DNA from: Rhizaria sp. SCN 62-66
Lineage: Eukaryota; Rhizaria, unplaced
Assembly (NCBI GenBank): GCA_001724265.1
Contig: MEDY01000003.1
Coordinates: forward strand, 123,284 to 187,283
Direction of reading: 5' to 3'
Length of the DNA stretch: 64,000 bases
Both the position numbers and the translations under genes were made by a program. Positions 32,515 through 43,200 of the stretch are shown piece after piece; the stretch's first letter is position 1, and every line of letters starts with the position of its first letter. The notes under the pieces were generated by a model, which saw only the letters and a program-made list of their open reading frames with translations, was not told the origin of the DNA and ran no database searches.

Positions 32515-33482
32515 ATGAGCACTGCCGCTGCCGCTGCCGCTGCTGCTGCCGCCGCTGCGCCCGCCGCCGCTTCCGCCGCATCCACTATCGTCGCCGACTC
32601 CACGTCTGCTCCTGTCGCGCAGACTGTGCTGCTGAACATCTTCGCCCCCGAGCTCATCCTGCTCGGTTTCGTCCTCGTCCTGCTCAACCACGCTTATAAG
32701 ACTTACATTGTCCCCACGGTGCTCTCCCGCCTCTTCACCAACTCCGAGGACCGCGAGGACTACGACCGCATCAACGCCGAGATCCGCCGCCTTAAGCGCG
32801 AGGCCGCACCGCTCACTGGCCCCAGCAATTTTGCGCAATACTCTCTCCTTAAGCGTAAGATTCTCTCTCTTGAGCGCAACCTTGCGTCCATCGGTACGTT
32901 ATCCCTCTCAGCGAACAAAACACCTTGCCCTTTCTCACATTTCCCATATTTATCAATGATCATGCGTGATCGTATTTTCCACTGCTGTTTCGATCTTAAT
33001 TTTGATTTCATTTTCCCGGAGCGGTCGCTATGCCTCCGATATCTTCATTTGTCCAACGTTATCACTAACTTCTCGCTTTCCCCCTTGTCCTCGTTTATAC
33101 CTGCGCGTTCGCTCGCTCAGCCCCCCGCGTCAAGACCATTGAGACCGCCTCTAACAGCGGCAAGATCCGCTTCATCCGCGACATCCTCCCGGTCCTCATC
33201 CTGCTCGTCACGTGCTACATGTTCTACAACCGCGATCTTCTAAGCGTCGTCAACACCAACCCCGACCGTCCCTACGGCTGCTGGGTCTCCATCTCAGGCA
33301 TCTTCGGCCTTTCCGCGTCGGTCGACGACCGCCTTGCGCTGCTGTCCGAGTCGCTCGTCTTCTGCTCCCCGCTGCGCCTGCTGCTGCGCGGTTCCATCGG
33401 TTTGTTCCTCTGGACCATGGTCGTCTCTCGCGCCCTCGCGTTCGGCGGCGCCGCCATTGCGCAGCTCAAGGGCTCCAAGTGA
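32515..33482 (+). CDS. GET1: GET1/WRB, ER receptor for tail-anchored protein insertion
   Basis: GET1/WRB with GET2/CAML receives tail-anchored proteins from the GET3/TRC40 ATPase at the ER. Exons 32515-32893 and 33121-33482 give about 246 aa. The donor is GTACGT and the intron splits an Ala codon. After an Ala-rich N-terminus (residues 2-30) comes a first membrane helix (ELILLGFVLVLLNHAYK). A charged coiled coil follows, with INAEIRRLKREAAPL and YSLLKRKILSLERNL, which is the GET3-binding claw in this family. Two more helices are ILPVLILLVTCYMFY and RLLLRGSIGLFLWTMVV. Length and layout (TM, coiled coil, TM, TM) match the family. The stop is TGA. Confidence 0.88.
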
Positions 33483-34014
33483 GCGCCTTAACAAGCGTTC
33501 ACGCAGTCAAGCAACCAACTAAGCAGTAACAAAGATACGCAAACGTGGGCCAGTAATGTGACTACAAGTGTTGCTGTTACTGTTGTTCTGTGTGTCTGTG
33601 GCTGAATGTGAACGCATGTCACGTCTCATGGTAAACATGCGAATGCGATTGGCCAAAAGAATACACAACTCGATGGTTATTAACTGCATCAAACAAAGTA
33701 GCGTGATAAACTGACATCTTCCTGCAAACGTATACAACGAGGTGTTTGTGTGAAAGCAAGTTATAATTGTATAGAAATCAAGAAACAGCATAGCATGTTG
33801 TCAACCGTAAACACCACAAGTCGAAAAGACAGTTGAACACACGAGTGTATTTATCGCATCGTCGAAGTCCTTCATCAACGTTAAAAGCGTGACTTTTTGT
33901 GAATGTGAGATTCCTTACGCCTTTTATTGGCCCCAATAGTGTTATCTTCGTGTTATAACCCGTGCATAGGTCTAAATACTAATTTAGATCAGTAGATCGT
34001 TCGTCGCGACTGAC
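33483..34014. other. Convergent 3' intergenic region
   Basis: About 530 bases, AT-rich, between the facing stop codons of GET1 and NOP16. No convincing gene is seen. Confidence 0.5.
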
Positions 34015-35750
34015 TCAGATAGCGCTCTTCTTGCCCGGGACGCCGGAGCCGATCTTCTGGATGAGCCGCGGCTTCACCACGATATACCCCTCCTCGACCT
34101 CCTCGAGACGGCCCTTGAGCTTGCGGCCAACAACGCCGCCGATCTTGACCTCGGGCTGCGCAGACAGACGGTGCTTGCGCACCTCCTTGATACGGTCGGA
34201 GTCGGTCTAAACGAAGCAAAACAAGCAAAAACAAGCAATAGTCAGTTTGTTCGAGACAAAATAGTGAAAGTGAGGTTAAATATCATCACACGGTTCATAA
34301 ACGATGAAATTTAGAAATAATAGCGTTCGTGCTTTAGTTAAACATAGTGTAGTCAATTTGCTGCATGATGCCCATCATATCGATCTTAGTTAGGAGTTCT
34401 GTGATGTTTACGTACGCGCTTGACCTCGGCCTCGGTGAGGCCGCGCTCCTTGGCGACCTCGGCAGCCAGACTGGCGACTGTGGCGCCTGCGGCAGGCTTC
34501 TTGGCGGCCTTGGCCAGCGCGGCGTCGACGAGAGCAACGCGGCGCGAGAGCGCCTCGGCGGACGCCACGGCGGCCGCCTTGGCGGCGGCCTTCTTGGCGT
34601 CGCTCTTGGCCTTGGCGGCGATGGCGGCGGCGATGGCGGCGCTCGCAGCCTCGTCCTCGTCGTCCTCGTCGGCGTCGTCCTCGCCGTTGTTGTTGCCGTC
34701 TTCGTCGTCGTCGCCGGAGGAGGCGTTGTCGTCGATGTCACCGGCCGCAACGTCGTCGTCGTCGTCATCCTCGTTATCGTCGTCGTCGTCGTCAGCGGCG
34801 TCGTTCCTGGCAGATTCGTCGAAGTTGGTGAAGAGTTGCTCGAACTCCTCCTCCTCGAGCTTGCCGACATCGATCATCGACAGGGCGCGGGTCACGGCCT
34901 CCTCCTTGAGCTCCGTAGACAGCAGGTTCGCGCCCTTGCGAGCCGCAACAACCGCGATGTCAACGGGCGCCGCAGCGCTGCGGGAACGCTTGACAACGGG
35001 GCCCGCGGACTCGTCCTGGTCCTCGGCGTCCTCAGCGTCGTCGTCGCTGTCGTCGTCGTCGTCGTCGTCGGTGTCGGCGGCGCCGAGGGTCTGGAGCTTG
35101 GTCATGAGCTTGATACGCTTCTCGAGCTGGGTCGCCGTGTCCTGCATGATGTTCACCTTGATGTCGCGCGCCATGGCGACGTAATTGTCGCCGTGCTTCT
35201 TGATCAGGTGCTGCAGACGGTACCTGCGAGTGTGATACCACAATACAGAAGCGAGAAGCAAAAGAGGATACAAATCAGTGAATATAATAAGTTGATAACG
35301 CCACACTTGACATCATGGTGTTTGATAGTGACAAATAACCAATATATCGATCATGTTGATAAAAAAAGATCATACACGTGAGATATACATTGTTATATAC
35401 AGAAGTTGTGATTTGACGTACTGCTCCTGGACCGACATAGACTTGACCTGGTAGGAGGCGCGCTTGGGGGCAGCCTGGGCCTTCTCAAGTCGGGCCGTCA
35501 TGCTGCCGCTGCCGCCAATCTCGGTTGCGCCCGCGGGGCCGCGCTTGCGGACGGTGGGCAGCGCCTCGTTGGCATCGAAGACGATACCGAGGTTGCGGTA
35601 GTTCTGGCGCTGCGACAGACGCTCGTCCCAGCCCTCGATGTTCGTGCGGTGGGCAAGCGCAGCATTGTGCGCGTAGTGCTGCGTGCGCTTGTGCTTGTGG
35701 CGCTGTGACTTGGTATGGGCAAGGCCAGAACGCTTACGGTTAGCCCTCAT
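34015..35750 (-). CDS. NOP16: NOP16-like nucleolar 60S ribosome biogenesis protein
   Basis: Exons 35750-35422, 35223-34416 and 34206-34015 give about 442 aa, versus about 180-230 in fungi and animals. Both donors are GTACGT. The N-terminus is basic (MRANRKRSGLAHTKSQRHK). NOP16 marks are EGWDERLSQRQNYRNLGI (residues about 38-55) and, across the first junction, QEQYRLQHLIKKHGDNY and AMARDIKVNIMQDT. The rest is unusual: Asp-rich tracts, an Ala-rich helical stretch, and a final exon encoding 63 residues with EVKIGGVVGRKLKGRLEEVE and GYIVVKPRLIQKIG, which looks like a small beta-rich module ending in a basic tail. The function of the extension is unknown. The stop is TGA at 34017-34015. Confidence 0.85.
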
Positions 35751-36530
35751 TTCTGCGACACGAAGCGGAGGTAAGAAAGAAAGTCCAAGGGTGTGTTAAA
35801 GCAGACACAAAATAGTACTATTGTCACAACTAGGTAGGCTTTTAAAAGAATGGACATATTATCCCGGTCGTATATTATCCGGAAATCGCGGCTATATTAT
35901 CACTGACGGATTTGCTATCAAATTACACATCAAATGCGAACGGCCTACATCCTAGGTCCTGAGGGTCTTCTTCGAGTCGCTTGTCTCAGTCACCGACGAC
36001 CGACCGTTGAGCTCACAGTCACCTGGTAGGCTGGTTTTAAGGGGCAGGAGACACTTACCAAGAGCATCTGCTGACTGGGCTATTTCGCAGTCGGGACCGA
36101 GCACAGGCGTAAACAAGCTCAGTCTGCTCTCAGGACAACGTCAGCATGGGTGGTATTTTGATATTAAATTAACCTGAGACGTGGGACGTGCGAAACGCAT
36201 TAGTTGTCGTCGTGACGACGCGTCCTAATTGCGAAATCTGCGTGTCAAATCGGCGCCGTCAAAGGCTATGTCGTGGAGAAGGCGACCGCAAAGCCCCTCT
36301 TGCCTCGCCTTAAACTACTTTTCAACAGCATCCCCATGTGTTGATATTTATTTAAAAATGTATTATTTGGGTTTTCTCGTCTACATCATAACAAATTATT
36401 CTCAACGATGCTTTGTATGTTGCAGATATCTTGTTCCCAATCGCTCGCTCGCAATGGTTCCACTCATCGACTCACCATCTCATTCTGCTCTATTGTGCCT
36501 TTGCCCTCCTTATTGAAGTGGTGAATAACC
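35751..36530. promoter_or_regulatory. Divergent promoter region, NOP16 / SND1
   Basis: A 780-base gap between outward-facing genes. It contains CGACCGACCG at 35997-36006, the reverse complement of the CGGTCGGTCG word at 1884 and 29330, followed by CACAGTCAC at 36014-36022. No gene is supported. Polypyrimidine followed by AG just before 35750 suggests that NOP16 may have a 5' UTR intron. Confidence 0.4.
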
Positions 36531-39500
36531 ATGTCCTCGTACGCGGAACGTGCAGGAGCTCCCGCCGCCTCGGCCAAGCCCAACAACAACTCGACTAAGC
36601 CCGCCGCTGCTTCTGCCGCTGCCGCTGCTGCCAAGCCCGCCGCTCCCAAGAGCGCCGCCGCTGCCGTTGCCGCTGCCGCTGCTCCTGCTTCTAAGTCTTC
36701 TTCTGCTGCTGTTTCTTCCACCGTTCCGCCTACTAAGTCCGCCTCTAACAAGTCGGGTTCGTCCAAGTCCAACAAGGGCTCTGACAACTTCGACCTGCTT
36801 GGCGATTCACCCATCGAGCCCAAGACCCGCCACCAGGTACGACTCCTGATATCTTCTTCAAATTTCCTCTACTGTGCTTGAGTTACACTACCGTTTTAGA
36901 TCCTGTGTAGTCAGCATTGCTGGTATGTAACTGAACTATAACGATTCTTTTCATTCGCTCACGCCTCATTTTCATGATACTATATTCCCCTCCAACAGGG
37001 TGTGGGCATCGTCAAGAACGTCCTCTCCGCGACGTCGATCATCGTTTCCGGTGCCGGCAAGGAGAAGCGTCTCGTGCTCTCGGGCATCACCGCCCCCCGC
37101 CTGGGCTTCGGCCCCCAGAGCGTGGACGAGCCCTTCGCCTTCCAGGCCAAGGAGTTCACCCGCGCCCTCCTCCTGGGCAAGAAGGTCTCCTTCGTCCTCG
37201 TTAACGGCGCCGCCGAGAACGAGGGCTCGTCGGAGCAGGCCGAGGTGACGCTCGACGGTGTCAACGTCGCCCACGCCGTCGTCTCCGCTGGCTGGGCCAA
37301 GACCTCGATCCCGCCCTACCTCACCCGCGGCAACGCCACCACGGCCGCCGACAACGCCGTCCCCGACGCCGTCACCAAGAAGGACAAGAAGGCCGGCGCC
37401 GCCGTCGCTGCCCCCGCGCCCGCGGCTGCCCCGTCGTTCGACGCGTCGCAGCTGCCCGCGGACCGCGCTGCGATCTACAAGCTCCAGCTCGCGGCCGAGA
37501 AGAACAAGGTGGGCATGTTCAAGCCCAACCCCGTGGCCACCGTGCGCAAGATCAACCGTGCGCCCGTGCACCTGTCGTGGCTCAAGGCGCACAAGGGCAA
37601 GCCCGTGCACGCGATCGTGGACCGCGTCATGGACGGCTCGATGCTTCGCCTCGAGATCCCTGACCCCGCCAACCCGGCCTCGCTGCAGCACACGATGCTC
37701 ACGGTCAACCTCGCCGGCGCTCGCTGCGCACGTATGCCCATGAGCAGCGACAAGAACGCCGTCGCCCCCGAGGGCGCGGCCGAGGCCGTGGCGTTCGTCG
37801 AGCAGCGTCTGCTAAACCGCGACGTGGAGCTCGTCCTGCTCGGCCTCGACAAGGCCGGTCAGGCCACCAACTCCCAGGGCGCGCTCTACGGCTCCATCAA
37901 CCACCCCAAGGGCAACATCGCGGTCCGCCTGCTCGAGACCAACCTCGCCAAGTACGTCCCCTGGACTGCCGCGCTGCTGCCCGAGGACGAGCGCGCCCAG
38001 CTCCAGGCCGCTGCCAACGTCACCGCGTCCTCCACCCCGTCCGGCGGCAAGCCCTTCGAGGCGACTGTCGTGCAGATCGTCTCCGGCGACGTCCTCGTCA
38101 TCAAGACGGCCGACGGCAAGGAGCAGCGCGTGTGCCTCGCGTCGGTGTCTGCGCCTCGCTCGTCCCGCGACAAGTCCGAGCCGTTCGCGTTCGAGGCCAA
38201 GGAGTTCCTCCGCAAGTCGCTCATCATGAAGCCCGTGACGGTGATCCCTGAGTACACCCGCGAGGGCAAGGCTGCGTCGCCCGAGGAGAAGGGCGAGATG
38301 CGCCAGTACGTCACCGTCTTCAAGGGCAAGTACAACGTCGCCACCGAGCTCGTCGCCGCCGGCCTCGCCGACGTCACCCCGTACTCCAAGGAGGCTGACC
38401 GCCCCGCGAGCTACGTCGAGCTGTGCGCCGCCGAGGCCGCGGCCATCGCCGGCGAGAAGGGCAAGCACTCGAAGAAGGCCCACCCCGCGCAGGTCCATGA
38501 CTTTACCCGCGTTAACGAGCGCCGCCGTGGTGGTGCCGCCGCCGCCGCCGCTGACGAGAGCAAGTCGAGCAAGAACGATGCCGCGCAGACCAACAAGGCT
38601 AACGCGGACCGCCTCAAGATCGTGCTGGACAAGCTCATTGCGCAGCAGAACGTGCACGGCGTTGTCGAGGCCGTGTTCGCGCCCAACCTGCTTAAGGTCT
38701 TCGTGCCCATGCTCCATGCCTACATCCCCGTCACCTTCGCCGCCATCCAGGGCCCCCGCTCCGCGCGCCGCGCTGCCGACGAGGCCGAGGAGGCTGAGGA
38801 GGGCGCCAAGGAGAAGTCCGCCGCCAAGTACAAGGGCTACTCCGACTCCGCCATGGCTATTCTGAAGCAGTACATGCAGCAGGACATCACGCTCGAGGTC
38901 TCTGCGCTGTCCCGCCAGGACTCGTTCCTCGCCAACGTGCTCGTCACCGCCCCCGGCGCCGCGGCCGGCACCCCCAAGGACAACCTCGCCGTGACCCTCG
39001 TCAAGCAGGGCCTGGCGGCGCTGATCCCGCCCGTTGCCGAGCGCAACGCGTACAAGAAGCAGCTCCAGCAGGCCGAGTCCGAGGCCAAGAAGCGCCACCT
39101 CAACATCTGGGTCGACTACGACGAGGAGAAGGAGCGCGCCGAGTATGAGAAGGCCCGCACCGAGGCTGCCCAGGCCGTGCTTGGCGCTGGCACCTTCGTC
39201 AAGGACGACGTCCAGTACCTCCACTGCGTCGTCACCGACGTTGTCGACCCCGTGCACTTCTACATCAACTCGAGCGACGACAAGAACGTCGAGCTTGTCA
39301 AGGAGAAGATGGCTGCCTTCTCCGGCAGCGAGGCCGCGCCCGCCGAGTGGAAGCCCATCCGCAACGACATCGTCGCCGCGCTCTTCGACGAGGACAACTC
39401 ATGGTACCGCGCCCGCATCGACAACGTCAACACCAAGTCGGAGCTCTACTCGATCCAGTTCATCGACTTCGGCAACGTCACCGCTGTGCCCCTCTCGGCC

Positions 39501-39917
39501 CTGCGCCCCCTGCCCAAGGACCTCGCCGCCATCAAGCCCCTGGCGCGCCCCTGCAAGCTCTCGTGCCTCAAGCCCCCGATCGCGGGCTCTGAGTACTTCG
39601 AGGCCGCTGCCAACGCCTTCGCCGACATCACTGCGGGCGTCAAGTTCGCCGCCCGCATCGACGGCGCCGAGCCTGCCCCCAGCCAGCTGCTGTATCTCAC
39701 CCTGTACCCGGCCGAGGTCGTCGCCGAGGGCAAGATGAAGGATGCTGCGTCGGCCAATACCGAGCTCATCCGCGCCGGCTGGCTCCGCGTCAACCCGCGC
39801 CCCCCGCGCCGTCTCGACGCTCTGATCCCTGAGCTCGAGCGCGTCGAGGCCGAGGCCCGCGCCAGCCACGTCAACATCTGGGAGTACGGCTACTACGCCT
39901 CCGACATGGACGATTAA
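36531..39917 (+). CDS. SND1: Tudor staphylococcal nuclease (SND1)
   Basis: Multidomain RNA-binding and nuclease protein involved in transcription, splicing, RNA decay and stress granules. Exons 36531-36836 and 36999-39917 give about 1,074 aa; the donor is GTACGA. The first 95 residues are an Ala/Ser/Lys-rich extension that animal SND1 lacks. The first SN-like domain starts at QGVGIVKNVLSATSIIVSG (about 102). Further SN repeats start at KPVHAIVDRVMDGSML, FEATVVQIVSGDVLVIKT and VHGVVEAVFAPNLLKVF. The Tudor domain is near VAALFDEDNSWYRARI and YSIQFIDFGNVTAV, with the last split SN segment ending HVNIWEYGYYASDMDD. Order and spacing match the SN4-Tudor-SN5 family. The stop is TAA. Confidence 0.97.
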
Positions 39918-40227
39918 GCAGTTGATCAGCTCCGTGATACGAGACGGACGACGACTGGAAACCTTTAACGTAACTGTGCGGTGTTAAGAATAATATAATT
40001 TCAAGAAAGGTGATGATCATGGACGCACCTTTCAATCATTCATAATACAATAGTTTTTTAATACGTCCTTTTCAGTAAATGATAATGATTGTTGTATTCA
40101 TCGTGTTATATTCGTATTATATTCGTAAAGAAATTCAAATATAGTTGTTGTTTTTTCACTGGTCTTAAAAGGGTTAGTATAACATCCACCTGCAACATCT
40201 CCATCTAAGCCTTGCTTACGGCGTCGC
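39918..40227. other. Convergent 3' intergenic region
   Basis: A 310-base AT-rich gap between the facing stop codons of SND1 and the disordered-protein gene. No gene is seen. Confidence 0.5.
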
Positions 40228-43200
40228 TTAGTAGTAATAATCAATGTAGTTATCGCTGTTATTGTTGTTATTATTGGAATTAAGTGCCTTCCCGCGCGCC
40301 TTAAGCGTCTCAATCACTCCCGCAGCGCGCATGTTCGCCAGCGAGGGCCGCAGCGCAGACGTGATAAACGCGGTGGTGCGCTGGACGTCGTCGTCAAACA
40401 ACACGGTGTGGCGGTACGCGTTTTCGTAGCTGTCCACGCGGTTGCTGCGCGAGCAATGGCGCTCGCGGCCGCTTGAGTGGCGTTCACGGTCACTAGAACG
40501 CCTCTCGCGTTCGCTGTCATTGCGGTGGCGTCCGCTCGAGTGGTGATCACTGCGGCTCTTGCTACACTTCCTGCCAACGTTGATGTTATCGCTGTGGCGA
40601 GAGTCGCTGTTCTCTTTATCACTGCTGCTGTTAATGACGCCACTGGCGCCACTGCGACTGTCAACGCCAGAGCTAGTCTTGCCCTTGTCGCGGTGGCTCA
40701 TCTTGTCATCACTGTCATCGTCGTCGCTTGCACGGCCAGGACTGTGGCCACTAGCACTGTCACCATTGCTTTGGTTGTGGTCGTGAGCACGACTGCGACG
40801 GTGACTGTGATGGCGGCTGGTGCGACGCGGCTTAACTTCCTGTGACGGCAGAGTGAAATCGCCCAGCGTCGAGAACGCACTCGAGAACGGGCCCCGAGAA
40901 AGTGTTGCAGTGCTCAGCGTGGGCAGCGGCACGGGGCGCGGCCGAGGACGCGGGTAAGGTTGAGTGGATTGCGACTGGGGCTGCAGGCGAGATGGCGCAT
41001 AGCGGTCGATGAAAGTGAGGGGATCAATGACAGCAGGCGTTGCAATCGTGTTGGCAGCAGCATCAACGGTGGTATCATCTGGTGGATTATGATTAGCCGC
41101 GGTAGAAACATCGCCGCTATTGTTTGAAGCAGCCGCAATCCTGTTTGTGCTTGCGTCACGCGCTTCTTTGTTCGCATCATCGGTCGATCTGCTAATGTTG
41201 GCATTCGCAACTGGGGGTAGTGCCGTGATGACAGGGGCAAACGTGGCCAGATGCGCAAGGCTCGGCAACTTTGACAGCTTCTGGCTCGCTGCAATCGGAC
41301 CGAAACTGTTGGTGGGGGCGCTGTTGGTCGTCAGTGTTGCGACTGCAGCAGCGAGACGACTGAGCATGTTGTCACTGGCAAAGTCCTTATCATCCTCAAG
41401 GACAGCAGCCTTGTCCACAGCTGCGGCAGAAGCGTCGGCATCAGATAAAGGTGTCTCGACACTCTTAATCGCAGTTAAAGTGCTAGAATCAAGTGAGATC
41501 GCTGCGGTGGCATCATCAACACACACAGGAGTGATGGCGGTGGCGGCAGCAGCAGCAGTCGGCACAGTTGAGGTCGCAAGCGGAAACTGCACGGCCTCAC
41601 GCTGTTGCTCAGAGGCGAGTACGTCCTTCGTAGGCGCTAAGATGTCGATCAGTGCGATCGTCCCCTCACCGAGTCCTTCCTTGGAGTAGACTTCAGATGT
41701 CGCGTCAAATCGATAAAGCGCATCGCTCTGGCTCACGTCCTCACCGTCGGTTTCGCTGTCCGTGGCGGCGTTAGCAGCTGCAACAGCAGCGGCTAACGCG
41801 GCGGCCGCTGCAGCCACGGCAGCGCTCTTGTCTTTCATACGCTTGCTGATCTTAGCGCTGGTGCTGCCAAGGTTAGCCTGCGAGAGACCAGCGGCAGCCA
41901 GAAGCTCAGACGCAGTTGCAAGCTCAGGCAGCACCGGCAACAGCAACGCTGGCTGCCAATGATGCTGCTGATGGTCTTGCTGCTTCGTGGTTCTAGAAGC
42001 AGCGAGCACATGGCTTGCGGCTGTGGTTGCAGTGCCCATGATGAAGCCAGTGGGGCCGTTGGTGTTTGTGGCAGTCACAGTGGGCTCACGGCTAACAGTA
42101 GGCTCGGGCAGTGACTCTGAGAAGACGTAGCTGTCACGGAAACTGTCACTTTCGCTGTTGCGCGCGCCGGTCACGACTGCAGCCGGGCTCGGGGCAGGAG
42201 CAGTAACGCTGATATGGCCGTTGTTCGGGCTCGTGTGCATTGAGTCACCGTTTGCGTGGGCGTTGCTATTGGCACAAGTAGTAACTTTAGGCGCAACAGT
42301 GACACGGTCTTCGTCATCTTCAGCACCGTTTGCATCAACATTAACAGCAGTCTTCGCAGCCACAGCGCCCACACTCGCGTGCGCATTGAGACTAGCATTA
42401 CCAGCGATCGCGCTTGCAGCGCCCGGCGCAGGGCAACTGTCGGCGGACTGGCTGTGCGCAATGTGGTTCAGCGTGATGTGCTGGTTGTGGACCGCAGCGG
42501 CGCCGGAATAACCGTGGGCAGCGTGGCTGTGGGCAGCGGACCCCGCAGGACTGTGCGAGCGCGACGAGCTGTGACTGTGGGACGCCGACTGACTGTGAGC
42601 AGCAACGGCGACGGCAGCGGCGGCCGCGTTGCTCGAGCCAGCGTTGGAGCTGGCGCTGGCGAGCAGGCTCGGGCTGAACTGACTGTGGGCGAGCGAGCGA
42701 CCCGCAGAGACGGGACTGTTGGCCACACTCACGTGCTGGCCAGGGGCCAAGTAACAGTGAGCCGAGTGACCGTGAGCCAAGCCGGCGACGCCACTGTCAT
42801 GCGCGGCGGTCACAATCCCAGCGGCAGCGGCAGCGGCGGCCGTGGCGGCAGCAGCGGCCGTGAAGTGACCGTGGGGACCGTGCTTCGGACTCGCGGCGGG
42901 GCTGAATCGGCCGCCCAGACCGCCGCCGACGCCGCCGCCAGTGAAGCTGCTTGTGCTGCTGATACAGCTCATGCCACCTATGACACCAGCGCCACTGCTA
43001 CTAGCGCTGGCGCTGGCGCTGGCGCTGGTGAAGGAGCTGTTGTTGCTGCCCGCGTTGCTGCTGGCGGCGCTGGCGCGGGCGCGCGACGGCGACGACGGCA
43101 GCGCGGCGGGCAGCGCTGGAACAGGAATCGCGCGCGGCGACGACGGCAGCGGCCGCAGCGGCGACAGCGGCCGCAGCAGCGGCGACTGCGAGCCGAGCGG

